DNA from: Chara braunii
Lineage: Eukaryota; Streptophyta; Charophyceae; Charales; Characeae
NCBI GenBank assembly: GCA_003427395.1
Contig: BFEA01000181.1
Coordinates: forward strand, 2,099,067-2,163,066
Length of the DNA: 64,000 bases
Reading direction: 5' to 3'
Every line of letters begins with the position of its first letter. Positions within the stretch are counted from its first letter, which is position 1. The position numbers and the translations under genes were made by a program. This document shows, piece by piece, positions 23,973 through 35,328 of the stretch. Under the pieces are notes generated by a model. It saw only the letters and a program-made list of their open reading frames with translations. It ran no database searches and was not told where the DNA came from.

Positions 23973-24159
23973 AGTTTGAGTGGTTAGGGTAGGGTACTGG
24001 TGACCTAATCAAAAAAATAAAATAGCAAGCATAGAGGGGGAGGGCGGGAGGAAAAACAAATAAACAGCGAAATTTCGAGAGAAAAAAAATAAATAAGGCA
24101 ATAAAATAATAAAAATAATCAAAGAAATAAGGAAACAAAATGTGAAGAGATAAATAATA

Positions 24160-24565
24160 TTTATTTTTTTAGAATTTTCGGCAACATTTCCCTACCCCCC
24201 ATGAGGTCAACAATGTGCCAAGGGAAAGGAGAGACCAAGATAAGCACACGAGGTTTCAAAATGCTGCAAATTAAAAAAAAACAGAGAATAAATAAAGAAA
24301 TAATGAATAAATAAATAAGTAGATGAGGAGGTGGAAAAAAATGAAATATCTGATTTTTCAAAAATTTCGGCAGCATTTCGTTACCCCCATAGGATTGAAG
24401 TGTGCCGTCAAGAAGAAAGGCTAAGTAAAATGAGGAGATTTTGCCGGCACTTCGCTTCCCCCAAGATGTTAAAATGTGTTGAAAAGTACTAAGTGAAATA
24501 AAAACAGAAAGTTTATGCAGCACTTCGTTACCCCCAAGGGGTCAAAATGTATGCCGAAAGCAGAG
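24160..24565. repeat. four dispersed 40-bp motifs
   Basis: Variants of TTCGGCAGCATTTCGTTACC followed by CCC and AATGTGCCG occur near 24176, 24365, 24440 and 24513, with A/T-rich spacers. They look like an irregular tandem repeat in a promoter-like or leader region. I see no gene. Confidence 0.6.
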
Positions 24566-24619
24566 TGACCAACTCCTAATCAGATTTAAGGGTGCCACAA
24601 ACAAATTCAAATGTTCAGA

Positions 24620-24995
24620 AAAATAAAATAAAATAATAATAAATCAGAAAATTGAAAAGGAGGGGGGGAATAAGATAATTCGAACTTTTGGAGAAATGAG
24701 AAGATTTAAATCAAAGAGAAAGAGAAAAGAGGAAAAAACAGAAAAATTTGAAGTAGGGGGGAGGGGAAAGGGGATGAAAAAGTGATGAGAAGAGAGAAAT
24801 AGGTAAGAGAGAGAGAAAGAGTGAAGTGAGAGATGGGGGAGATGAGATTAGTAGAAGATGGTGAGTGGAGAGAAGAGGAGAGAAAAAGGTGGTGGGAGAT
24901 GAGCGAAGAGGGAGGTGGGAGGAGGGGGGTAGTGGTAGAGTTAGAAAAGATAATTAGATGATGGGGGGGGAGAGAAAAGGGGTTGAGGAAAAAAA
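24620..24995. repeat. purine-rich tract
   Basis: Nearly 350 bp of A and G (GAGAGAAAGAGTGAAG, GGGAGGTGGGAGGAGG) with few pyrimidines. No coding frame is supported. Confidence 0.7.
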
Positions 24996-25152
24996 AATAT
25001 CAGACTCTTGGTTGGCCAAGAGCAAAGCACTACCACAATCCACAGGATCTTGGCCTTCAAGGTGCTGCTGGTCTGATGCCACAACAATAAAAAGATGACG
25101 ATGACGATCTAGGATTGACTGAGATCTTGATCAATCACCCTACTGCCACAGT

Positions 25153-25263
25153 CACACAGCCCCCTAGCCAGGGGGGAAATCTTGAGCTACTGCGTAACTG
25201 CTGCTGCAGCAATAGAAAAATAGTAAAAAGAAATAATGTGGCGCAGCCCCCTAGCCAGGGGGG
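25153..25263. repeat. duplicated hairpin word
   Basis: CAGCCCCCTAGCCAGGGGGG occurs at about 25157 and 25244. Each copy can fold as CCCCCT/AGGGGG with a loop of AGCC. The copies are about 87 bp apart, next to the gap. Confidence 0.6.
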
Positions 25264-25332
25264 TCTTCAGTCTTCAGAGCAGGCTGCCACGTGGCACTGC
25301 AGATGGCCACGTGCGCAGGCAGCAGCAGCCAC

Positions 25333-25467
25333 NNNNNNNNNNNNNNNNNNNNNNNNNNNNNNNNNNNNNNNNNNNNNNNNNNNNNNNNNNNNNNNNNNNN
25401 NNNNNNNNNNNNNNNNNNNNNNNNNNNNNNNNNNNNNNNNNNNNNNNNNNNNNNNNNNNNNNNNNNN
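25333..25467. other. assembly gap
   Basis: 135 undetermined bases. Predicted proteins that cross it are artefacts. Confidence 1.
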
Positions 25468-25529
25468 GGGGGGGGTAAATAGTTGGCACGCACCTCTTCA
25501 ACAACAGCGTGCCACACTACAAAGCCATA

Positions 25530-25612
25530 CATGCAGTATGGCGAGTGTGTTATAAAAGCAGCCACGTATGCGCAAGGCCAGCAACTGCCTGGGTTCAAAC
25601 CCCAACGGCAGC
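25530..25612 (+). repeat. possible tRNA-derived SINE head
   Basis: GGGTTCAAACCCC near 25590 is a good pol III B box (GGTTCRANNCC) and also a perfect T-arm-like hairpin. TGGCGAGTGTG, about 50 bp upstream, resembles an A box. No acceptor stem closes, so it is not a tRNA gene. A degenerate SINE is the best guess. Confidence 0.35.
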
Positions 25613-25905
25613 AAGATCCCGGATCTTGATAATATAATCTGGGTGCGGGGCGGGGGGGGGCAGCGGGGCAGCATGGGCGTGTGGCGTGCGTGCGTGCGTG
25701 CGGCGGCCTTGGCCTTGGTGCTTGCGCGCACTCACGCGTGATGACACATCCTTTTTCCGCCACGTGTCGCTCTCCTGCTGCATCTTCTTTTTTCCTTCGT
25801 TTTCGTTGGAAAACCACCCAAAAAACAACGAAACCCCCCACTGTTGGGTTTTGTTGTTTTTCCTCGCTGTGCGGGGGGGGGGGGGAGGGAAGCGGGGAAC
25901 GTTCC

Positions 25906-25918
25906 CGCTCCGATACCA
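25906..25918 (-). other. possible LTR-element primer-binding site
   Basis: The minus strand reads TGGTATCGGAGCGG, close to the initiator-Met primer site of plant LTR elements (TGGTATCAGAGC). CCA stands three bases before it, as at an LTR end. No gag follows at the usual distance and no LTR pair was found. Confidence 0.35.
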
Positions 25919-25999
25919 GCGTGGCGGACCCACCACGTGTGGTGCTCCGCCTGGGACAGAAATGGAGATGGAGGAAGAAGGGGGAGCGAGATGCAACAG

Positions 26000-26293
26000 C
26001 ACAACTCCCACGCCAGACTCCAACGCATGTACCCCAAACTATGCGAATGCAGAATGAATCGGAAAAGAGACAACAGCTGGGGTATACCCCAGCAGACTGG
26101 CGGGACTGGACTGGACTGGCTGGTACCGATAGAGGTACCGGCTTGGACTGCACTGCCCAGAATACAACACAGGCTTGTGAGAACAGGCCAAAGGGCTGGT
26201 CTCACAGGCCAACCAGAGGTCCGCTACACTCTCATTCTCTCTTTTATCTCTCTTTCTCTCTGTCTCTCTCTCACACTCATAACAATAAATGGA

Positions 26294-26352
<59 letters not shown>

Positions 26353-28680
26353 GTGCGAGCTCTTAGTCTGATTGATTTGGCTACCTTAGGGCTGCGTTCC
26401 CCGCGCCCACGCGTACTTGATTTGGCCACCAGTACTTGGCCCAGCTATCGACGCCAAGCCTGGAATGCCCCTGCGTGCCAATTTTTGCTGAAGGGCCGGT
26501 GTACGGTTTCTATTTTTTTTTAGCTAGTGCTTCCAGCCATTGTGGTCCGGTACCCCGAAGCCCTAAAGGCGTGGTGCTGGGCCAAGTACTTATGGTTGAA
26601 TATCTGATCCGTGGTCCATCGGGCCACAAAAAAAAAGAAAAAACAACAGGGAAAAAGAATCGGGGTTGAGAGACCAGGCTACACTTGCTCAGTAGGGAAG
26701 CCTGTGCTGCGAGTGAGGAACCATTGGGTTTGAGAGAGGCCCTATTCCGTCCGGCTGTAGTGGCTCGGCGCTACCCTAGGGAAATTCCTGGGCTGGACTG
26801 CCTGAGCACGGATGACGGGACAAGCAATTGCGAGGGTTACCTGCTTTACCGCTTGCTGTCCGTCTGTGCGTCAGACGACTTGCCAGGCTTCTCCTCGCGA
26901 GCACTGTGATCAAGGGCCTCGCTGTATTACTCACGAGATGTGTCAAATGAGAATGAATCATACGGCAAAACATGAAAATATACATTTGCATAGTTTTTGT
27001 CTTTTGTGCATTTGGTGAGTACTGCGGCGGGGCCACGATACTCCTCGCTATCTATAGCTCACTGATGTTGTGGCGTTTAGCGTGCGATGCAGGCGACGAG
27101 TCGAAGCTCGCTGGCAATGAGTCATGCCATCCTCCACTGACCTTGCTTTGTGTCCAGCAGTAAAAGAGGGGCCATCGTAATTGCGAGCCGTGACTGAGTG
27201 TATATATACGGTCGATTTTGAGAGTAAGGTCGATATGTAGATTGACTGGTCGAGGCCGCGATCGAGATGAGATATATACATACTCGTCGTAATTAGTTGC
27301 CATTTTCAGGTTGGTTTGTGAAGGCTGCTTTTGAGATGAGATATACGAGAAGGCTGCGATCGAGATGAGATATACACATTGTCGTACATAGTTGCCATTT
27401 TCAGGATGGTTTGAGAAGGCTGCAGAAATATATATACATATATCTGTTTGGCTGTATATATTGGTACAACAAAATGTACGTATGTGTATGTATATGTATT
27501 ATAAAGATAAAGATATAATATAGTACATGAAAGGACGAGGCTGTCGCGGCTGACTTAATCCACCTCTTTCATCGAAACTATCATCGTCGTTAACGGCAGT
27601 TTGAGTGCGATCACACTACAGCAAACTGGCACCTGTCAACTGCAGACTTTCCGTTCGGGCGGATATAGGAAGACTGAGGTTAGGGAGGAGAGGTGCTGGG
27701 GGCAAAAAACTGGAGGAGGGTGTTTTTGCGTGTGGTGGGCTGTGAAGGTCGTGTTGGAGAAGACCAGAGACGAGAATTATGTCGCGATCTTGGAAAGGCA
27801 ATCAGAATGTATTCGGCCTGATCGAAGGACGAAGGTTGAGTCCTCGCGAGGTGAGGATACATTTGTACACGCAGGCATTTGTGTGTTTTACGCAAATTTT
27901 ATTGTCAAATGAGGGCACGGTTTCTTGTTTGTTTGGTTGGTTGATTGGTGTCGTTTTTAGTAGGTTAAGCGATTTGAATGTGTATATGACGATATACATA
28001 TTTATATGCTCTCTGTTCTGGAGAGTTTGTGCTCTGTACGAGCTGTAGATGAGTTTCATGTTTATTGTCTGGACTGTATTAATGTACTGCATTTCTGGCT
28101 GTTGTTTCTCCAAGTGCGCTTTTGTCATTTTTATCCCAACGAACCCGATCGAACGAATGATAGAAAAATGAGATTCAACGTTCAGTGAATTGAAACAAAT
28201 TCCAAAGAAATTCTTGGGTAAATTGTATTGAACTCCCTGCCAAGTTTTCCAATAAACATGTTTCCCCGTAAGGGCTGGATTGAGTTTTCCTCCCCAAAAA
28301 AACTTGAATGAAGGTCTTTCGAGTGTAAGGATTTTTTTTGGCACAAATCACAACAGTGTTAGTCACTGTAGTATTTTCTTTTCGTTTAATTATGGATGGA
28401 TTGGCTGTTCTTACCGATCGTAGCGTTTGGACAATCATTTGATTCATGGATCGATCGGTTGAGTAATTGAGTGGATTGGTTGAGTGTGTGATTGATTCAT
28501 GTATTGTATGGTTGATTGTTTGATTACGGATTGATTATAGGGATTTTGATTTGACTGCTTGATTTAATTTCATTGATGAAGCAATTCGACATATCTGCTA
28601 GAACCGCCCTCCACCAGCTACCACAGCGAACTTGTTGAGCACTTCTTTCTTATTCCGTTTCCCCGAATTTCATATCTTTA
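26000..28680. other. no supported gene; simple repeats
   Basis: Contains a (CT)n run at about 26301-26349. At about 27255-27420 there is a direct duplication of CGATCGAGATGAGATATA...GTTGCCATTTTCAGG with a period of about 99 bp. The minus-strand stretch 28200-28345 is open in several frames and has balanced composition unlike its surroundings, so it could be organellar, but I could not assign it. Confidence 0.4.
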
Positions 28681-28734
28681 TTTATCGAAGAAGAAGAAGA
28701 AGAAGGAGAACGTGACCAATCGCCACATTGCTCT

Positions 28735-29235
28735 TCCCACGCAAGTGAAAACACATCTTACGATCTCGTAGAAGCGTGTAATCTGCTCGTTCCCTACATT
28801 CCTTCGTCGACAGTTTTTTGGAGGAAGAAGAAGGAGAACAAGGAGAAAAAGAAGAAGAAGACGAAGAGGAAGAAGATGAATAGTGAGAAACAGTGGCCAT
28901 AGTCTGCTTCTCGTGCATGCCTTCGTCAACAAATATTACAAACGCGCATGTATAGAGGAAGATTGTATGGATATATATCGCTCATGGTGAGCAATTGCGA
29001 AACTGCCCTTCACACGCGACTGAAAACACTTCTTACGATCTCGTATAAGCATGTAATTTGCTCGTTCCGTACGTTCCTTCGTCGACAGTTCTTTGGAAGA
29101 AGAGAAGAAGTAGAAGAAGAAGAAGAAGAAGAAGAAGATGAAGAAGAAGACGAAGAAGAGGAGGAGGAGGAGGAGGAAGATGAATACTGAGAAACAGTGG
29201 CCCTAGTCTGCTTCTCGTACATGCCTTCGTCAACA
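28735..29235. repeat. tandem duplication with GAA-rich centres
   Basis: Two units of about 275 bp. Each contains AAGTGAAAACAC or ACTGAAAACAC, then TTCCTTCGTCGACAGTT, then a (GAA)n/(GAG)n run, then GAGAAACAGTGGCC and ATGCCTTCGTCAACAA. First unit about 28735-29007, second from about 29008. Acidic or serine-rich predicted proteins here derive from the triplet runs. Confidence 0.8.
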
Positions 29236-32098
29236 ATTATTGCAAACCCGCACGTATAGAGGAAGATGGTATGGACATGTATAGCTCAATGGTGATTGTA
29301 AGCAGCTGAACGCGTCAACCAAGCAATAGTGAACTGTTGACTGCGATTATAAGTAACTAACTACTCAACGGACTTTTCAACTAACGAATGATCGGACGTG
29401 GGAGATCTTACGTGCCATGTCACGATGTTCGCGATCCTGCGGGGTGAGTGCGGATGCATGCGGAGGGATGAGCACTGACCGGTCAATCAATCAACCAATC
29501 AATCAATGAATGAAGTAATCGAAACTAATCAACCAAGCGGTGAAGATTAATCAGCCAATCAATCAATCAAAAGCAAACAGGCAATTTATTACTTAGTGTG
29601 AAAGTTCAATTTAATTAGTCCATGATTCAATGATTATTATGATGCACGGGCAGCAGAGCGTCATTCCCCGGTTCGCGAGTGATGAAATTTGTACGCGTGT
29701 TTTGTGCCAGCTCACTTCCCGAGAGACCTTCGCGTAAACCGAGCTATCTTTCTATCTCTGCCTTCTTCCCTGTGTACTCGAGGAGAATAGGATGGGCGAG
29801 AAGATCACTGTAGGGGAAGGCTGTGTATGCGGATGGGCGAGTCAGAATAGTATAGGAGGAAAAGATTGATGGATGCTTGAGCATCGTTTTAGTAAAACGA
29901 TGGCTTGATTGGTTGGTTAATTAGGAATGTGCGTGTCCGCCTCTGTAATGATTGCCATGACACACGTCATCAACGTCTACTCCAGCCTCTTTGCGTCGCT
30001 GCCTTGATCTCTCTTGACGCTCTCCCTGCATGGTCACCCGTCACCTCCTCCCTGACTCTCTAACTCGCCGGAATTGTCGCCTTGTAGCAGGTGATAGCGA
30101 ATGCCTCTCACATATCTCTACCGCGGTCCGTCACCTCCACCCCCGCTTCCCCCCCCCTCCCCCGCCGCGTCACGTCGTCCCCTTTCCTTTCCCCCGCCCG
30201 ATGGAGAGGGAAGGGGAGGACGTGACGTGGGACGAATGTTTTTTATTTTTCGCACGTGCGCTTCGTAGCTGTTTATATACACCGCTATCTGTCTTGTCTA
30301 TCTTATCTGTTTGTTTATTCACCTCTATCCTTTTTGTCTATCTTTATATCTTCTCTGTTTATTCTCACCCCTAGCTGGCTCATGTATCTTATCTGGCTAG
30401 TCATCTCTACCTGTTTCTTATCTTATCTGTTTATGCGCTTCTGTGTTATCTATCTAGGGTCCCTAGCACTCCCGTTTTCGTTGTGGGTCCTTAATACTCC
30501 CTTTTTGGGCTGTGAAAACGGCCATGGAAGTGAAATGCGAGGTACTCTGTCATTTATTTCGTCCTTTTTCCCCTTGCGCCAAGTGACTTTCGTTGGGTGT
30601 GCGTGCACGTCGACTGCGCCTTTGTCTGTTCGTCAAAAGAGAGGACAAATAAAAAGACGTGTGGTATAAGTCGGTGGGACAAGGAACGTCAGTGCTGCAA
30701 ATGGTGGCGGAGTCGATGGAGTGGTCTTTCCTTCTCATCCTTCTCATTCGCTCGTGGAGGGAGTGGGGTGTCACGTCGCATCCCTACGGGTAGTCACGGA
30801 GTCGTGTCTATGGCAAACTACCTCGGCCCCCCCTCTCTCTTCCGTCTACGCCCTGCCCCCTACTCCCGGTTTCGCTCTGTTTGTCTATCCATTCATGATT
30901 TTTTTTCCGTTTTTTTCTTCCATCGATTCTCGATATGGAGTTGGAAGGGCCGTTGTAGCAAATTCGCGTCTCGGACGAAGTTGAATCGGAGCTGTCCATC
31001 TCTGTCCATCTCCGTACCTCCCTTCCAGTTCTCTCCCTCTCGCTCCGTCTCCATTCCGTGTCCCCTCCCTCTCCCTTCGTCTAGCTCTGTTTGCGTCCGT
31101 CTCCTCACTCCGTCTCGCGCCGATTGCGTCCATCTTCTGTCTCCCTCCGTCTCTTTTCATCTCCCTACGTCGTCGTCCGTTTTCCTGTCTCCCTCTTTCT
31201 CCGTCTTTCTCCCCCTTTCTCCCTCTTTTCTCCTTCTGACAGTTTTGTTCTCATATTTATGGGGCCATCTGGGTACCTACCTAGATGCCCCACCGGGCAG
31301 ACGAGGCGAGTAATAGTCCACCTCTCTCTCTCTCGCTCTCTCTTCTGTGATGCTTCAGCTCTCGTCGCCAGTGAATGCGGCAAATTGCCACGTCGATGGA
31401 AGCCTGCAGCTGTGGGGGCGTAGTAGAGATGGATGGCATGTTGTGGTGCGTGAAGTCAGTATGGCCGGTGCAAAATGGAGGGAAACTCCACTTGCACTCT
31501 CTTTCCCTTGCATTCGTGCATGCGTGTGAGGGTTTAAGTTTCCCAGAGTATATGAGTCCATCCGCATATTGGCATACCCGATGACGCCACGAAGCCGAGG
31601 CAGTTCGCGTTATTGCTATGTCCTTCCCTCACATCATCCCCCCTTCTCTGGACGATGTTTGATCTGCTACCGCCCTCAGGCACTGACACCATGGCAGCTG
31701 ATCACTGGAGCACTCTACCTGCTCTCGCTTGGCCTTCACCCCTCGTTTCCTTATGGGCTCTCCGGCAACATGGAGGAGGAGAAGCGGGGCGAGGAAGAGA
31801 AACAAGACGAGGAGGAGGAGGAGGCTGAAGGAGGGACGACGGGAAATGGCACGGTACTTGGCCGGTCGGGAAGTGCACTGTGTAGTGCAATCTCTCACTC
31901 ACGCGTGCGGTGAGAGGTTGCAGGTCCAGATGTTATTGTCTGTAGATCGGTGTCCTAATATAACATGTTTACGTTTCCTTATTGCAGTCATTCGTCACAC
32001 CACAACCTTTGGCAGGTACTGTGCGGGTTGTATAAGAAGACCGCGTCAAAGATAGAAAATATGTTCTCCGTAACGACTGATTCACAACTTCTTCTTTT
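29236..32098. other. no supported gene; pyrimidine-rich
   Basis: 29470-29580 has degenerate CAAT units (AATCAATCAATCAA). 30240-30460 carries TATCTGTTTAT-like words, and 30830-31330 is C/T-rich with repeated CCGTCTC. Several frames are open only because of this composition. Nothing matches a family I know. Confidence 0.4.
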
Positions 32099-33593
32099 CG
32101 ACTTTCAAAAGTTGTAAGGAGGCATCTCTCTCGCTGTCTCCCACTCCTCCTCCTCTCTATCTGGCTGTGTATGATTTCTTCCCCCGTGTCGTGTTAGCGA
32201 CAGTAATTGGTGTTCGTGTCTGTCCCCATCTCTCTCTGCGTCCCCCTCCCTCCCCCTATCTCCTATCGAGGTTGCCGTTATCGCTGTCGTGGTTTGCAAT
32301 GGAGTACTCTCCAGCTCCGTCTGTTTAGCTAGGCTTGTTTGGAGTGTCACCTGGACGAGGAAGAGAGGATGGGAACGAAGGGGGAAAGTGGAATGAGGAG
32401 ACGGATTTTCGGGAAGAGTCTAGAGGGAGGATTGAAGTAGTGGTGTGGTAGGGGAAAGAAAAGAGAGGAAGGATGAAAGGTGGCTGGCGTATGTGGAAGG
32501 GTCGATTCGTGAGGAAGAGGACGTGGAGGATGACGTGGACACCTGAGGATGACGTGGACAGTTGAGGATGACAAGGGCAATGAAGTCGGTTCTGGCGCAT
32601 ACCTGGAGTGTAGAGACATAAGAGGATGGACTCGCAATGAAGTTCCGTGTCACAGCAGCTGCGGTGCCACCACTGGGTTTGTCAGCGTGTATTGTTGGAA
32701 GCACTAGATGGTCTGATCGCACAGCATACACAGTACACCGACGTACACACACGTGCACTCGGCCATGCTCACACACATGTGCACATACACGTACACTCTG
32801 CCTTGTCAATCAGTCGAATGCATCCTGGGCCGACTTTCAAAAGTTGTTAAGGCACTCTCGCTCTCTCCCATTCCCCCCTCTCTCTATCTGTCTGTGTATG
32901 ATTTCTTCCCCCGTGTCGTGTTAGTGACAGTAAGTGGTGTTCGTCGTCTGTGCAGTAATGGTGTTCGTCCCCTGTCTGTGTGTCCCTATCTCTCTCTGTG
33001 TCCCTCTCCCTCCCCTGTCTCCCATCGAGGTCGCTGTTATCTCTGTCGTGGTTTGCAATGGAGTACTCTCGAGTTCCGTCTGTTTAACTAGGCTTGTTTG
33101 GAGTGTCACCTGTACGAGGAGGAGAGGATGGGAACGAAGGGGGAAAGTGGAATGAGGAGATGGATTTCCGGAAAGAGTCGAGAGGAAGGAGGGAAGTAGT
33201 GGTGTGGTAGGGGAAAGAAAAGAGAGGAAGGATGAAACGTGGCTGGCGTATGTGGAAGGGTCGATTCGTGAGGAAGATGATGTGGAGGATGACGTGGACA
33301 GCTGAGGATGACGTGGACAGTTGAGGATGACAAGGGCAAACAAGTCGATTTTGGCGCATGCCTGGAGTGTAGAGACATAAGAGGATGGATTCGCAATGAA
33401 GTCGCCCGTGTCACAGCAGCTGCGGTGCCACCACTGGGTTTGTCAGCGTGCATTGCCAATTGAATGGAAGCACTAGATGGCCTGATCATACAGCATACAC
33501 AGTACACCGACATACACACACACGTGCACTTGGTCATGCGCTCACACACGTACTCTCCCTTGTCCATCAGTCGAATCCATCCTGGGCCAGACT
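32099..33593. repeat. 732-bp tandem duplication
   Basis: Both copies begin CGACTTTCAAAAGTTG (32099 and 32831) and run through TGATTTCTTCCCCCGTGTCG, GGTTTGCAATGGAGTACTCT, GGATGACGTGGACAG, CATAAGAGGATGGA and CAGCATACACAGTACACCGA. The ends share CAGTCGAATGCATCCTGGGCC, which recurs near 33575, 33917 and 34205, so the array once continued. Small indels separate the copies. No coding function is supported. Confidence 0.85.
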
Positions 33594-34296
33594 GTCGGTG
33601 AGAGTCTGACAAATCAATCTGTCACAGTCACCCTTTATTTGTCGGGTTGTGTTTAGTGACTGAAAAACACAGTCATGTTTTTCTGTGGAGTTGTGTATAG
33701 CGAACATGACAAGACAACAGTGGGCACAGTCATGTTTTTTTTGTGGAAGTGTTTCTTTTAATTCAGTAAATGGAGGTTACACTGTAGCAATTGCAGGTCA
33801 TATATCTTTTCTTCCTAAGAGTCTTCGAAAAAGCCGAAAAGTTTTTCGTCGTCAATTGAGAATGTTCTCAATCTTAAAAATGAATGTTTAGGGGACATGG
33901 CGAGTTTTTATCCATAAGTCAAATGCATCCTGGGTAGACTGTCGGGTTCAACCTCCTGATTAGTCGGTGTGATGAAATAGTCTGGCACATTCGTGCTTTA
34001 TTTGTGGAGGTGTGTAGAACATGACAACACATAAACGCACAGACACAGAAGACGGTGACAACCAGGGCTACAACACATGCTCACAAACACGTGCACACAC
34101 AGAGGATAATGCAACCATGAGTACAACTACTCAGTGACGATAATCTGGCACAGTCATGCTTTTGTTGTGGAGCTATCTAGGGAAGACATGGTGAGTTTTA
34201 TCCATCAGTTGAATGCGTCTGTGGCAGGCTGTGGGGTTCAACCTCTGATTAGTTGGTGCAGTGAAAAAGTCTGGCACAGTCATGCTTTATTTGTCT
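33594..34296 (+). repeat. decayed relatives of the hammerhead repeat
   Basis: Three places resemble the hammerhead monomer at 47343-47640. 33594-33653 has GTCGGTGAGAGTCTGACAAA, then TGTCACAG and TTTATTTGTC, collinear with the stem II to 3'-flank region. 33952-34007 has CCTCCTGATTAGTCGGTG, one base away from the intact core, then GATGAAATAGTCTGGCAC. 34241-34296 has CCTCTGATTAGTTGGTG and AGTCTGGCACAG. None keeps both CTGATGA and GAAAC, so none should cleave. An rps1-like fragment is inserted among them. Confidence 0.5.
33757..33891 (+). pseudogene. rps1: nuclear mitochondrial insertion: rps1 fragment
   Basis: One open frame encodes FNSVNGGYTVAIAGHISFL followed by PKSLRKSRKVFRRQLRMFSI and a stop after LKMNV. 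From memory of the family this matches the middle of mitochondrial ribosomal protein S1 of bryophytes/charophytes (the SVKGGYAVAIAGYIAFLPKS region). Only about 43 of some 270 residues are present and both flanks are nuclear repeat, so it is a NUMT. The coding frame is intact, which suggests a recent insertion or chance survival of a short piece. Confidence 0.75.
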
Positions 34297-34559
34297 AGTT
34301 GTGTGTAACAAACATGACAACACACAGACACAGAGGATGGTGACAACCAGGACTACAACACCTGCTCACAGACACACAGAGGATAGTATAACCATGACTA
34401 CAACTACTCAGTGACAGCAGTACAGGAATTACCACTGGTGCAGAGAGGAAATACATTACCAGTGCGAGGGTATATGACCGCACACACTTTTGTTCGTTTG
34501 TTGATGTACTTTTTGTTTCGAGGGGAGGAGAGAAACGAGGCCAGTGCCGTTCTTGCTGT

Positions 34560-35328
34560 CGGAAAGGGAGAGGAGCAGAGGGTGAGACCAAGTGCGAACC
34601 GTGGCCGTCCCTCGGTTGACCGCGGATGAAGCTAAACCCTCAGTAGACTGAATTGAATCACCAACAGGAAGTGACACCAGTGGCACATGACCCCACTCAA
34701 TTTTGTTCTTTTTTCTTAATAATCTACTTCTTTTTTTGAGGGGAGGGCAGGCTGAGGCCGAGTGCCATCCTTGCTGTCTTGAGGGGAAAGCGGCAGAGGA
34801 CAATACCAATTGCCAACCGTGGCCTTACCTTGGCCTTACCTTGGCCTAGCGGATGAAGCCAAAATCTTGAGTAGACTGAATCCAATTCACCAACAGGTAG
34901 TGACACCAGTGGCATATTGTGATGCCATGGGTTGGGGCCATCTCTCTCAAGAGGCCGATGAGAGTTTTTATGGACTTCCCCAACTGTGAGGTTTGTTGAT
35001 TTGTGTTACATTGCTGAGTAGTAGACTGGAAGTGACACCAGTGTCGTCTCGTGGTGCCATGTGGTGATGACTGTGAGGTTGGTTGATGCGTGTTAAATCG
35101 CAGAGCGTCATTGCCTCCGTGCACTCACGGACAGAAAGGGTTTGGTTGTTGGGAGAAGTGAGTGCTGATGTATGGGTCATGAGTTGACGGCATGCTCAAC
35201 CAGAGATGGAGAGGATGTGGCATAGTCCGAGGAAGTAAAAGTCGATTTGATAGAAGTGCTATAGTGGATTTACGATAGGAAAAGGAAGTGCTATAGTTGG
35301 GTCGGTATACTCAGAGGAAGTGCTCTAG
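34560..35328. repeat. diverged duplications around AAGTGACACCAGTG
   Basis: A block with AACCGTGGCC, GCGGATGAAGC, AGTAGACTGAAT, CACCAACAGG and GTGACACCAGTGGCA occurs at about 34595-34690 and 34815-34915. A third, partial copy is near 35020-35060. No gene. The left flank of the chromovirus follows. Confidence 0.65.
35325..35328. repeat. target-site duplication CTAG (left)
   Basis: CTAG directly precedes the TG of the left LTR and recurs at 44658-44661 directly after the CA of the right LTR. Four bases is slightly shorter than the usual five of Ty3/gypsy elements. Confidence 0.65.

Noticed and set aside
25251-26153. 300-codon minus-strand frame
   Set aside because: It crosses the 25333-25467 gap and shows no protein-like conservation or motif.
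28690-29240. Poly-Glu or poly-Ser proteins
   Set aside because: They arise from GAA/GAG triplet runs within a non-coding duplication.
30030-31423. Several Ser/Pro/Leu-rich plus-strand frames up to 238 codons
   Set aside because: The region is C/T-rich, which depletes stops on that strand; no domain can be recognised.
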